34,609 bases of DNA, taken from assembly GCF_001700515.1 (NCBI RefSeq), contig NZ_MAUD01000145.1, positions 1 to 34,609 of the forward strand. Direction: 5' to 3'. The notes beneath the pieces were generated by a model that saw only the letters and a program-made list of their open reading frames with translations, did no database searches and had not been told where the DNA came from. This document shows positions 16,309 to 25,700 of the stretch, in pieces (positions within the stretch are counted from its first letter, which is position 1; each line of letters starts with the position of its first letter). The position numbers and the translations under genes were made by a program. This DNA comes from Streptomyces lushanensis (GTDB taxonomy: Bacteria; Actinomycetota; Actinomycetes; Streptomycetales; Streptomycetaceae).

Positions 16309-17841
16309 ATGGCACCAGCACCACCACCGAGCCCTCTGCTCACCATGTCCGGCATCACCAAGATCTTTCCTGGCGTCCGCGCGCTCGACGGTGTGGACCT
16401 GGAGGTCCAGGCGGGCGAGGTCCACTGCCTGCTGGGCCAGAACGGCGCCGGCAAATCCACCCTCATCAAGGTGCTCGCCGGGGCCCACCAGCCCGACGGC
16501 GGAGTGATCACCTGGCAGGGCGAGGAGGTCACGCTCAAGTCGCCCGTCGCCGCCATGAAGCTCGGGATCGCCACCATCTACCAGGAACTCGACCTGGTAG
16601 AGGGCCTGTCGGTCGCCGAGAACATCTTCCTCGGCCATGAACCCACCACCGCGGGCTTCGTGGTCAGGGGCAGGGAGGCGAGGAGCTCGGCGACGGCGCT
16701 GCTCAAGCGCCTCGGCCACCCCGAGATCCAGGCGCACCGACCGGTCGGCTCGCTCTCCGCCGCGCAGCAGCAGATCGTGTCCATGGCACGGGCCCTCTCG
16801 CACGACGTACGGCTCATCGTGATGGACGAGCCGTCAGCGGCCCTCGATCCGGACGAGGTCGACAATCTCTTCCGGGTCGTGGCCACCCTGACCGCCGACA
16901 ACGTCGCCGTCATCTACATCTCCCACCGGCTGGAGGAGATCCGGCGCATCGGCGACCGGGTCACGGTCATCAAGGACGGCCGTACCGTGGCCGTCGCCCT
17001 GCCGGCCAAGGAGACGCCGACCCGCGAGGTCGTCGCCCTGATGACCGGCCGCAATGTCGAGTACGTCTTCCCCGAGCGGCCCGCGCCGACCACGGCCGCG
17101 CCGGCCGAGCCCGTACTGCGCGTCGAAGGACTCGCCAGGCACGGCGAGTTCGAGCCGGTCGACCTCGAACTGCGGCCCGGCGAGATCGTCGGACTCGCGG
17201 GACTCGTCGGCTCGGGACGTTCCGAGATCCTGGAGACCATCTACGGAGCGCGCAAGCCCAGCGCGGGCCGTGTGCTGGTCAACGGCACACCCCTGCGGCC
17301 CGGCAGCGTACCCGCCGCCGTACGCGCGGGACTCGGCCTGGCGCCCGAGGAACGCAAGGCCCAGGGCCTGCTGATGCTCGAATCGGTCACCCGGAACGTG
17401 ACGGTGTCCTCGCTCTCGCGGTTCGCGCGGATCGGCTGGCTCGACCACTCGGCGGAACGGGCCGAGGCCAGGGCGGCCACCAGGGAGCTCTCCCTGCGCC
17501 CCGACAACCCGGACGTTCCGATCCGTACCCTCTCCGGCGGCAATCAGCAGAAGGCGGTCCTCGCCCGCTGGCTGCTGCGCGGGTGCAGGGTCCTGCTGCT
17601 CGACGAACCCACGCGCGGTGTCGATGTCGGCGCCCGCGCGGAGCTGTACGCCGTGATCCGCCGGCTGGCCGACGAAGGCCTCGCCGTGCTGCTCGTCTCC
17701 AGCGAGGTACCCGAAGTACTGGGCCTCGCCGACCGGGTGCTGGTGCTCCGTGAGGGCCGGATCGTCCATCGGGCGCCCGCCCAGGAGCTCGACGAGCACC
17801 GTGTACTCGACCTTGTGATGGAAGGGAGCCCGACGCCATGA
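16309..17841 (+). CDS. Sugar ABC transporter ATP-binding protein (RbsA/MglA type, two ATPase domains)
   Basis: The 510-residue cytoplasmic ATPase carries two tandem ABC domains. The first has Walker A GQNGAGKST (43-51), an LSAAQQQIVSMARAL signature and Walker B LIVMDEPSAAL. The second has the degenerate P-loop GLVGSGRSEILE usual in this family, the LSGGNQQKAVLARWLL signature and VLLLDEPTRGVDVG. Such proteins power import of ribose, galactose, xylose, inositol and similar sugars. Start ATG 16309 follows GAGGGG by 8 bases; an open frame runs further upstream through the CACC-repeat leader but lacks protein character. The stop overlaps the permease start in an ATGA, so the two are translationally coupled. 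Confidence 0.96.
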   Translation: MAPAPPPSPLLTMSGITKIFPGVRALDGVDLEVQAGEVHCLLGQNGAGKSTLIKVLAGAHQPDGGVITWQGEEVTLKSPVAAMKLGIATIYQELDLVEGLSVAENIFLGHEPTTAGFVVRGREARSSATALLKRLGHPEIQAHRPVGSLSAAQQQIVSMARALSHDVRLIVMDEPSAALDPDEVDNLFRVVATLTADNVAVIYISHRLEEIRRIGDRVTVIKDGRTVAVALPAKETPTREVVALMTGRNVEYVFPERPAPTTAAPAEPVLRVEGLARHGEFEPVDLELRPGEIVGLAGLVGSGRSEILETIYGARKPSAGRVLVNGTPLRPGSVPAAVRAGLGLAPEERKAQGLLMLESVTRNVTVSSLSRFARIGWLDHSAERAEARAATRELSLRPDNPDVPIRTLSGGNQQKAVLARWLLRGCRVLLLDEPTRGVDVGARAELYAVIRRLADEGLAVLLVSSEVPEVLGLADRVLVLREGRIVHRAPAQELDEHRVLDLVMEGSPTP

Positions 17842-18920
17842 AACAGCCTGCCTCCGAGGCGCAGCACGGCGGGCCCGACGCCGCGGCCACGTCCGAGCCG
17901 CCCACGCCCGCCACGACTGCCTCATCCACGTCCGCAGCCAGGTCCACGGAGGAGAAGGGCGGGTGGCGTGCCCTCGGGCTCCGTCTCGACGTCCGTAACC
18001 TCTCCCTGCTCGGTGTGCTCGCCGCACTGATCATCGTCGGCGGCATCACCAAGCCGGATCAGTTCCTGGACACCAACAACCTCCAGCTCGTCCTCACCCA
18101 GGCATCGGTCATCGGTGTGGTCACGGTCGGCATGACCTTCGTGATCACCAGCGGTGGTATCGACCTGTCGGTGGGCGCGATCGTGGCGCTGGCCTCCGTC
18201 TGGGCGACGACACTCGCCACCCAGGAGTACGGTTTCGCCGGCATCCTCTTCACCGCCGTGGTCGTCGGTCTCGGCTGCGGACTGGTGAACGGACTGCTGA
18301 TCGCGTACGGCGGGATGGTGCCGTTCATCGCGACGCTCGCGATGCTCGCCTCCGCCCGCGGCCTGGCGCTCCAGCTCACCGACGGCAAGACCCAGATCGT
18401 CACCGTCAACTCGGTGCTCGACCTCGGTATCCCCGACTCCTACATCCTCGGGATACCGCCGCTCGTCCTGGTCTTCGCCGCCGTCACGGTCATCGGCTGG
18501 CTGGTGCTCAACCGCACGACCTTCGGCCGGCGCACCGTCGCCGTCGGCGGCAACGCGGAGGCCGCCAGGCTCGCCGGTATCGACGTACGGCGCCAGCGCC
18601 TCTACCTCTATCTGCTCTCCGGGCTCTGCTGCGGTATCGCGGCCTTCCTGCTGATCATCCTGGCGGGCTCGGGACAGAACACCAACGGAAACCTGTACGA
18701 GCTGGACGCCATCGCCGCGGCGATCATCGGCGGCACCCTGCTCAGCGGCGGCCGAGGCACCATCGTCGGCTCCGTCCTCGGTGTTCTGGTCTTCACCACG
18801 ATCACCAACATCTTCGCGCTCAACAATCTCCAGAGCGATGTCCAGCAGATCGCGAAGGGCGCCATCATCGTCGCCGCCGTACTGGTCCAGCGCCGCACCT
18901 TGCGCAACGGCGAGGCCTGA
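17838..18920 (+). CDS. Sugar ABC transporter permease (RbsC type)
   Basis: The 360-residue membrane protein belongs to the BPD_transp_2 family. About 45 polar residues rich in Ala, Thr and Ser precede the first helix (LSLLGVLAALIIVGGIT), which is a longer cytoplasmic head than RbsC normally has. Family motifs are VTVGMTFVITSGGIDLSVGAIVALASV, GLVNGLLIAYGGMVPFIATLAM, RTVAVGGNAEAARLAGIDVRR, and AAAIIGGTLLSGGRGTIVGSVLG. It would form the channel as a dimer with the adjacent ATPase. The sugar cannot be read from the sequence. Confidence 0.95.
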   Translation: MKQPASEAQHGGPDAAATSEPPTPATTASSTSAARSTEEKGGWRALGLRLDVRNLSLLGVLAALIIVGGITKPDQFLDTNNLQLVLTQASVIGVVTVGMTFVITSGGIDLSVGAIVALASVWATTLATQEYGFAGILFTAVVVGLGCGLVNGLLIAYGGMVPFIATLAMLASARGLALQLTDGKTQIVTVNSVLDLGIPDSYILGIPPLVLVFAAVTVIGWLVLNRTTFGRRTVAVGGNAEAARLAGIDVRRQRLYLYLLSGLCCGIAAFLLIILAGSGQNTNGNLYELDAIAAAIIGGTLLSGGRGTIVGSVLGVLVFTTITNIFALNNLQSDVQQIAKGAIIVAAVLVQRRTLRNGEA

Positions 18921-18977
18921 CCTCCGACCTCGCACCCGCCACCCCTGTACCGCCCTACCTTGAAGGGTTGAACCGCC

Positions 18978-20018
18978 ATGCCAGAAACCAGCCGCAGAGG
19001 ACTGCTCTTCGGCACCGCCGCCATCTCCGCGGGTGCCTTCCTCACCGCTTGCACCAGCAATGAGCCGGACAAGAAGGAGCCGGCGGCGAACACCCAGCCG
19101 GCCGCCGCCGACGACAAGCCCGGCGCACCCGTCACCATCGGCTTCGCCGGACCCCAGGCCGACCACGGCTGGCTCAACGCGATCAACGAGAACGCCAAGT
19201 CGCGTGCGGCGAAGTACTCGGAGGTGACGCTGGACATCACCGAGGGTTCCAACGACACCGCCGCCCAGATCGGCCAGGTCGAGACGCTGATCAACAAGAA
19301 GGTCGACGTCCTGGTGATCCTGCCGGCCGACGGCAAGGCGCTCACCCAGGTCGGCCTGAAGGCCATGCGCGCCGGTATCCCGGTCATCAACCTGGACCGG
19401 ATCTTCGCCGACCCGCAGGCGTACCGCTGCTGGGTGGGCGGCGACAACTACGGCATGGGCGTCAGCGCCGGCAACTACATCGGCGAGAAGCTCAAGGACA
19501 AGCCGAACGCCAAGGTCATCGAGCTGGCCGGCATCGACAACCTGGAGCTGACCCAGCAGCGCACCCAGGGCTTCGACGACGCCCTCAAGAACTTCCCGAA
19601 CATCAAGAAGGTCGCCCGCCAGGCGGCCGACTTCACCGTCGAGTCGGGCCAGGCCAAGATGGCCCAGCTCCTCCAGGCGCAGCCCAGCTTCGACGCGCTC
19701 TGGAACCACGACGACGACCAGGGTGTGGGCGCGCTGCGCGCCATCCAGCAGGCGGGCCGTGACGGCTTCCTGATGGTCGGCGGCGCCGGCGCCAAGGCGG
19801 CGATGGACGCGATCAAGGCCGACAACAGCGTGCTCAAGGCGACCGTGCTCTACCCGCCGACCATGGCCGCCTCCGCCATCGACCTGGCCCGCGCGCTGGG
19901 CCAGGCCAAGGGCGTCAGCGGACTGGCCGAACTGGAGATCCCCGCCTCGCTCACCTGCTACTCGGCCGTCGTCGACAAGGAGAATGTCGACCAGTACCTG
20001 CCTACGGGCTTCAGCTGA
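18978..20018 (+). CDS. Sugar ABC transporter substrate-binding lipoprotein (RbsB type, Tat lipobox)
   Basis: The 346-residue protein starts with a twin-arginine signal (SRRGLLFG, residues 5-12) ending in a lipobox LTAC with Cys25, so it is predicted to be exported folded and lipid-anchored outside the membrane. The mature part matches the periplasmic-binding-protein type 4 fold: VTIGFAGPQADHGWLNAINENAK, then VDVLVILPADGKALTQVGLKAMRAGIPVINLDR, WVGGDNYGMGVSAGNYI, and FDALWNHDDDQGVGALRAIQQAG. It lies 57 bp after the permease and completes the importer. The Asp- and Asn-rich pocket segments fit a sugar or cyclitol ligand, which I cannot name. Confidence 0.95.
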   Translation: MPETSRRGLLFGTAAISAGAFLTACTSNEPDKKEPAANTQPAAADDKPGAPVTIGFAGPQADHGWLNAINENAKSRAAKYSEVTLDITEGSNDTAAQIGQVETLINKKVDVLVILPADGKALTQVGLKAMRAGIPVINLDRIFADPQAYRCWVGGDNYGMGVSAGNYIGEKLKDKPNAKVIELAGIDNLELTQQRTQGFDDALKNFPNIKKVARQAADFTVESGQAKMAQLLQAQPSFDALWNHDDDQGVGALRAIQQAGRDGFLMVGGAGAKAAMDAIKADNSVLKATVLYPPTMAASAIDLARALGQAKGVSGLAELEIPASLTCYSAVVDKENVDQYLPTGFS

Positions 20019-20068
20019 CCGGCCTGTTACCGGCCGCCCCCACCAGCGAGAGACGAGGAGTACTCCGT

Positions 20069-21304
20069 ATGACCCCCACGGAAGCGTCGGAGAAAGAGGC
20101 CGGTGCGCCACCGACACTCGGTATCGGCATGGTCGGATACGCGTTCATGGGTGCCGCCCACTCACAGGGGTGGCGCACCGCGGGACACGTCTTCGACCTG
20201 CCGGCACGGCCCGTGCTCGCCGCGATCTGCGGCCGTGACGAGAGCGCGGTCCGGGCCGCGGCGGCCAAACACGGCTGGGCCGCCGCCGAGACCGACTGGC
20301 GGCGGCTCATCGAGCGCGACGACGTGCAGGTGGTCGACGTCTGCACACCCGGGGACAGCCATGCGGAGATCGCCATCGCCGCGCTGGAGGCGGGCAAGCA
20401 CGTGCTGTGCGAGAAGCCCCTCGCCAACTCGGTGGCCGAGGCCGAGGCCATGGTCAGGGCCGCGGAGGCGGCGAGGGCACGCGGTCAGCTCGCCATGGTG
20501 GGCTTCAACTACCGCCGTGTGCCCGCCGTCTCGTACGCCAGGAAGCTGATCGAGGAGGGCCGGCTCGGCACGCTGCGCCATGTCCGGGTCACCTATCTCC
20601 AGGACTGGCTGGTCGATCCGGCGTTCCCGCTCACCTGGCGGCTCAAGCGCGAGCAGGCCGGATCGGGCGCGCTCGGTGATCTGGGGGCGCACATCATCGA
20701 CCTCGCGCAGTTCCTGACGGGGGAACCGCTGGTCGGGGTGTCCGCGCTCGCGGAGACCTTTGTCAAGGAACGGCCGCTGGTCAGCGGGGTGTCGGCGGGA
20801 CTCTCCGCGACCGGCGGCGGCGAGCTCGGCCCGGTCACCGTGGACGACGCCGCGGTCTTCACGGGCCGGCTCGCCTCGGGCGCGCTCGCCTCTTTCGAGG
20901 CCAGCCGGATGGCGGCGGGACGCAAGAACGCGCTGCATCTGGAGATCAACGGCGAGCTCGGATCGCTCGCCTTCGATCTGGAGCGTCTCAACGAGCTGTC
21001 GTTCCACGACCACACCGAGCCCGCGCCCTCCTCCGGCTTCCGCCGGATCCTGGTCACGGAGCCGGAGCATCCCTATCTGGACGCGTGGTGGCCGCCGGGC
21101 CACGCGCTCGGCTACGAGCACACGTTCGTCCACCAGGCCCGCGATCTGGTCGAGGCGGTCGCCGCCGGGACCGATCCGGTGCCGTCCTTCGCGGACGGGC
21201 TCCAGGTGCAGCGGGTGCTCGCGGCGGTGGAGGACAGCGCGGCGAAGAACGCGGTGTACACGCCGGTGCCGCAGCTGTCGGAGTCCGACGGGGCATCCGC
21301 GTAA
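20069..21304 (+). CDS. Gfo/Idh/MocA-family NAD(P)-dependent dehydrogenase
   Basis: The 411-residue cytoplasmic oxidoreductase has an N-terminal Rossmann domain (LGIGMVGYAFMGAAHSQGWR) and the family signature CEKPLANSVAEAEAMVRAAE, whose Lys is the usual catalytic residue, followed by GFNYRRVPAVSYA. The C-terminal alpha/beta domain includes the GDLGAHIIDLAQFLTGE segment with a conserved Asp/His. Members oxidise or reduce sugars and cyclitols, often at C3 (ThuB-type), or inositol at its ring carbon. ATG 20069 has GAGGAG upstream. It sits 50 bp after the binding-protein gene and 60 bp before the isomerase gene, apparently in one operon, so the imported sugar is probably its substrate. Confidence 0.94.
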   Translation: MTPTEASEKEAGAPPTLGIGMVGYAFMGAAHSQGWRTAGHVFDLPARPVLAAICGRDESAVRAAAAKHGWAAAETDWRRLIERDDVQVVDVCTPGDSHAEIAIAALEAGKHVLCEKPLANSVAEAEAMVRAAEAARARGQLAMVGFNYRRVPAVSYARKLIEEGRLGTLRHVRVTYLQDWLVDPAFPLTWRLKREQAGSGALGDLGAHIIDLAQFLTGEPLVGVSALAETFVKERPLVSGVSAGLSATGGGELGPVTVDDAAVFTGRLASGALASFEASRMAAGRKNALHLEINGELGSLAFDLERLNELSFHDHTEPAPSSGFRRILVTEPEHPYLDAWWPPGHALGYEHTFVHQARDLVEAVAAGTDPVPSFADGLQVQRVLAAVEDSAAKNAVYTPVPQLSESDGASA

Positions 21305-21364
21305 CAGTCAGAGAAGACCTATCAGTACCAAGCGAAGGCACAGCACCTAAAGAAGGAGGTCCGA

Positions 21365-22369
21365 ATGCCACGTCCGTTCACGCTGTTCACCGGCCAGTGG
21401 GCCGATCTGCCCCTGGAGGAGGTGTGCAGGCACGCACGTGACTTCGGTTACGACGGTCTGGAACTCGCCTGCTGGGGCGACCATTTCGAGGTCGACAAGG
21501 CGCTCTCCGACCCCGGGTACCTGGACAGCCGCCACCAGCTCCTCGACAAGTACGGTCTGAAGTGCTGGGCGATCTCCAACCATCTCGTCGGCCAGGCCGT
21601 CTGCGACAACCCCATCGACGAGCGTCACCAGGGCATCCTGCCGGCCCGCATCTGGGGCGACGGTGAGCCCGAGGGCGTCAGGCAGCGCGCCGCCGCCGAG
21701 ATCAAGGACACCGCCAGGGCCGCGGCGGCGTTCGGTGTCGACACGGTCATCGGCTTCACCGGCTCCTCGATCTGGCACCTCGTCGCGATGTTCCCGCCCG
21801 TGCCGCCCGGCATGATCGACCGCGGGTACGAGGACTTCGCGGAGCGGTGGAACCCGATCCTCGACGTCTTCGACGCCGAGGGCGTGCGCTTCGCGCACGA
21901 GGTCCATCCGAGTGAGATCGCGTACGACTACTGGACCACGAAGCGTGCACTGGAGGCGGTCGGCAACCGGCCCGCGTTCGGGCTCAACTTCGACCCGAGC
22001 CACTTCGTCTGGCAGGACCTGGACCCGGTCAACTTCCTCTACGACTTCCGGGACCGGATCTACCACGTCGACTGCAAGGAGGCGCGCAAGCGCCTCGACG
22101 GCCGCAACGGACGGCTCGGCTCGCACCTGCCCTGGGGCGACCCGCGGCGCGGCTGGGACTTCGTCTCGGCCGGCCACGGCGACGTCCCCTGGGAGGACGT
22201 CTTCCGGATGCTGCGGTCGATCGGCTACGAGGGCCCCATCTCCGTCGAGTGGGAGGACGCGGGCATGGACCGGCTGGCCGGCGCTCCCGAGGCGCTGAAG
22301 GACCTGAAGCGCTTCGACTTCGACGCGCCCACGGCCTCCTTCGACGCGGCCTTCGGCGGCGGCGACTGA
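21365..22369 (+). CDS. Sugar phosphate isomerase/epimerase-like TIM-barrel protein
   Basis: The 334-residue protein belongs to the AP_endonuc_2 / xylose-isomerase-like TIM-barrel family. Probable metal ligands appear on successive strands: [11 protein letters not shown] (Glu, His), [12 protein letters not shown] (Asp, His), IYHVDCKEA (His, Asp) and ISVEWEDAG (Glu). Members catalyse isomerisation, epimerisation, dehydration or, for recently recognised members, beta-elimination of 3-keto-glycosides. The ribosome site AGAAGGAGG before ATG 21365 is the strongest in the module. It ends the ABC/Gfo operon, with a strong hairpin 20 bp downstream. Substrate unknown; a keto-sugar or cyclitol derivative made by the preceding dehydrogenase is the likely one. 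Confidence 0.92.
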   Translation: MPRPFTLFTGQWADLPLEEVCRHARDFGYDGLELACWGDHFEVDKALSDPGYLDSRHQLLDKYGLKCWAISNHLVGQAVCDNPIDERHQGILPARIWGDGEPEGVRQRAAAEIKDTARAAAAFGVDTVIGFTGSSIWHLVAMFPPVPPGMIDRGYEDFAERWNPILDVFDAEGVRFAHEVHPSEIAYDYWTTKRALEAVGNRPAFGLNFDPSHFVWQDLDPVNFLYDFRDRIYHVDCKEARKRLDGRNGRLGSHLPWGDPRRGWDFVSAGHGDVPWEDVFRMLRSIGYEGPISVEWEDAGMDRLAGAPEALKDLKRFDFDAPTASFDAAFGGGD

Positions 22370-22389
22370 CGGTCCCTGCCCCGGCGGAG

Positions 22390-22432
22390 CCGGACTGAGC
22401 CTGGTGGTGAGGGTGACCACCAGGCGGTCCGG
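22390..22432 (+). terminator. Strong hairpin ending the sugar ABC operon
   Basis: A perfect 10-bp stem (GCCTGGTGGT at 22399-22408, ACCACCAGGC at 22416-22425) with a 7-nt loop is extended by an outer stem (CCGGAC at 22390-22395, GTCCGG at 22427-22432). It begins 20 bp after the isomerase stop codon. There is no clean U tract, as usual for streptomycete terminators. Confidence 0.75.
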
Positions 22433-22446
22433 CCTGCCCGGAATCC

Positions 22447-22526
22447 GCTTTGTCCTGAAGCAGGAAAAAGTACAACTTCTCTTCTGCGCAAGGTCTTTCG
22501 GTCCCGGACGAACACAGCTACGGTCC
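22447..22526 (+). promoter_or_regulatory. Promoter/operator region of the secreted multidomain gene, matching the ROK promoter
   Basis: GCTTTGTCCT (22447-22456) is followed exactly 70 bp later by GCTACGGTCC (22517-22526), which differs by one base from the block in the ROK gene promoter at 14637. Between them AAGT-ACA-ACTT (22468-22478) forms a short dyad related to the GTTG/CAAC halves before the ROK gene. The mRNA leader from a start point near 22531 to the GTG at 22702 would be about 170 nt; I see no riboswitch-like fold in it. Confidence 0.55.
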
Positions 22527-22701
22527 ACTGAGATGTACAGGACATAGGTGGTCCCCGATATGACGGCGCATGTCGGTGACTCAGCCACCTCCCCCGGGGA
22601 TCCGGTGCGGGACGAGCACCGCCCCCGAGAGGCGAGCGCGATCGCATGCCGCGCTCCATTGGCAACCCGCACGTACGAACAGCCCATTGTGGAGGACTTT
22701 C

Positions 22702-25700
22702 GTGCACAGAAAACGCCCCAGAGCCAGAACCCTCCTCGCACTCCTGACGGGCGCGCTGCTCGCAGGTTCGAGCATCAGCGCCGTACCCGCCGCCGCGCAC
22801 CCGGATCACCCGGCCGCGGAGGAGAGCTTTCAGCAGGTGACCCTCGCGAAGGGCGCCGACGAGGTGGGCGAGCCGATGTCGCTCGCCGTCCTGCCGGACC
22901 GGCGGGTGCTGCACACCTCGCGCGACGGCACGCTGAGGATCACCGACGACGGCGGTGACACCACCGTCGCCGGCACGCTGGACGTCTACAACCATGACGA
23001 GGAAGGTCTCCAGGGCGTCGGGGTCGACCCCGACTTCGCCGAGAACCGCGCGATCTATCTCTTCTACGCGCCCAAGCTCAGCACTCCCGCCGGTGACGCG
23101 CCCGAGAACGGCACGGCCGCCGACTTCGCTCCCTTCGACGGGTACAACCGCCTCTCGCGCTTCACGCTCAACGAGGACGGCACCCTGAACAAGGCCAGCG
23201 AGAAGAAGGTCCTCGACGTCGCCACCTCCCGCGGCACCTGCTGCCACGTCGGCGGTGACATCGCCTTCGACGCGGACGGCAACCTGTATCTGTCGACCGG
23301 CGACGACACCAACCCGTTCGCCTCCGACGGCTACACGCCCATCGACGAGCGGCCGGACCGCAACCCGGCGTTCGACGCGCAGCGCAGCTCCGGCAACACC
23401 AACGACCTGCGCGGCAAGATCCTCCGCATCAAGGTCGCCGAGGACGGCTCGTACACCATCCCGGAGGGCAATCTCTTCGCCCCCGGCACCGAGAAGACGC
23501 GGCCCGAGATCTACGCGATGGGGTTCCGCAACCCCTTCCGCATCTCCGTGGACCACAAGACCGGCATCGTCTACGTCGGTGACTACGGCCCCGACGCCGG
23601 CTCGGCCTCCCCGACGCGCGGCCCGGCCGGTCAGGTGGAGTTCGCCCGGGTCACCGAGGCCGGGAACTTCGGCTGGCCGTACTGCACGGGCGACAACGAC
23701 GCCTACATCGACTACAACTTCGCCAACCAGACTTCCGGCGCCGCCTTCGACTGCGCGGCACCGAAGAACACCTCGCCGCACAACACCGGACTCACGGACC
23801 TGCCGCCGGCCCAGCCCGCCTGGATCCCGTACGACGGCGCCAGCGTGCCCGAGCTCGGCTCCGGCTCCGAGTCCCCGACGGGCGGTCCCGTCTACCGCTA
23901 CGACGCCGAGCTGGACTCCCCGGTGAAGTTCCCCGAGTCCTACGACGGCGACTTCTTCGCCGGCGAGTTCGGCCGCCAGTGGATCAAGCGGATCGAGCAG
24001 GGCGAGGACGGCACCGTCCAGTCGATCAACCCCTTCCCGTGGACCGGTACCCAGGTCATGGACATGGAGTTCGGCCCCGACGGCGCGCTCTACGTCCTCG
24101 ACTACGGTCTCTCCTGGTTCGGCGGTGACGAGCACTCGGCCCTCTACCGGATCGAGAACTCCACCGGCGGCCTGTCGCCCATCGCCGAGGCCACCGTCGA
24201 CAAGACGTCCGGCAAGTCCCCGCTGACGGCGGTCTTCTCCTCCGCCGGCACCTCGGACCCCGACGGCGACGCCCTCACCTACGCGTGGGACTTCGGCGAC
24301 GGAGGCACCTCCACCGAGGCCAACCCCACCTACACGTACAAGAAGAACGGCACCTACAGCGCACGGCTCACCGTCACCGACCCGACGGAGCGCACCGCGA
24401 CCGCCTCCGTGCGGATCGTCGTCGGCAACACCGCGCCCGAGGTGGAACTCGATCTGCCCGACGAGGGACACCTCTTCAACTTCGGTGACAGCATCCCGTT
24501 CAAGGTGAAGGTCAAGGACCGGGAGGACCGGGACAACGGCCCGATCGACTGCTCCAAGGTCATCGTCCGCTACATCCTGGGCCATGACAGCCACGGCCAC
24601 CCGATCACCTCGGTCAACGGCTGTGAGGGCACCATCACCGCGCCCGCCGACACCGAGCACGACCCCAACGCCAACATCTTCGGTGTCATCGACGCCGAGT
24701 ACACCGACGGCGGAGGCGGCGGCCAGGCCCCGATCACCAGCCACGACCAGGCGCAGCTCCAGCCGCGCCACCGGCAGGCCGAGCACTTCAGCGCCTCCTC
24801 CGGCATCAGGACCTACGACAAGGCCCCGGCCAACGGCGGCAAGACCGTCGGTGACATCGACGACGGCGACTGGATCTCCTTCACGCCGTACAACCTGACC
24901 GGGTCCAAGACGCTGACCGCCCGGATCTCCTCCGGCGGCGCCGGCGGCTTCCTCGAAGTACGCACGGGCTCCGCCACCGGCGAACTGCTGGGCTCCACGC
25001 CCGTCCCGATCACCGGCGGCTGGGAGACCTTCCAGGACGTCGACGTCCCGCTGCGCTCCGTACCGAAGAAGACCACCGAGCTGTTCCTGGTCTTCAAGGG
25101 CGGTGTCGGCGGCGGCGCGCTCTTCGACCTGGACGACTTCGAGATCTCCACGGCCGAGCCCGGCAGGACCGAGAAGCGTGTCCTGGTCTTCTCCAGGACG
25201 GCCGGCTTCCGCCACGACTCCATCCCCGCGGGTGTCGCCGCGCTGAAGGAGCTGGGCGCGACCACCGGGATCAAGGTCGACTCCACCGAGACCGGCGCCC
25301 AGTTCACCACCAACAACCTCGCCCGGTACGACGCGGTGGTCTTCCTCTCCACCACCGGTGACGTCCTCAACGCCGACCAGCAGAGGGCGTTCGAGAACTA
25401 TGTCGCCACTGGCGGCGGCTACATGGGCGTGCACGCCGCGGCCGACACCGAGTACGACTGGGCCTTCTACGGCGGTCTGGTGGGCGCGTACTTCCAGGGC
25501 CACCCGCAGATCCAGTCGGCCACCGTTCGCGTCGAGGACCACGACCACCCGTCGACCGCGCACCTCGACGACGAGTGGCAGCGGACCGACGAGTGGTACA
25601 ACTACCGCACCAACCCCCGCGAGCAGGCACGGGTCCTCGCCACCCTGGACGAGACCACCTACCAGGGCGGCACCATGAAGGGTGATCACCCGATCGCCTG

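Noticed and set aside
17922..20117. A 731-codon minus-strand open frame across the permease and binding-protein genes
   Set aside because: Low-complexity Asp/Val/Arg/Gly translation with no motif; the opposite strand encodes unmistakable RbsC and RbsB proteins.
22560..22958. Open frame beginning at ATG 22560 in the leader of the secreted gene
   Set aside because: No ribosome site and no recognisable content; it overlaps the signal-peptide start of the real gene in another frame.
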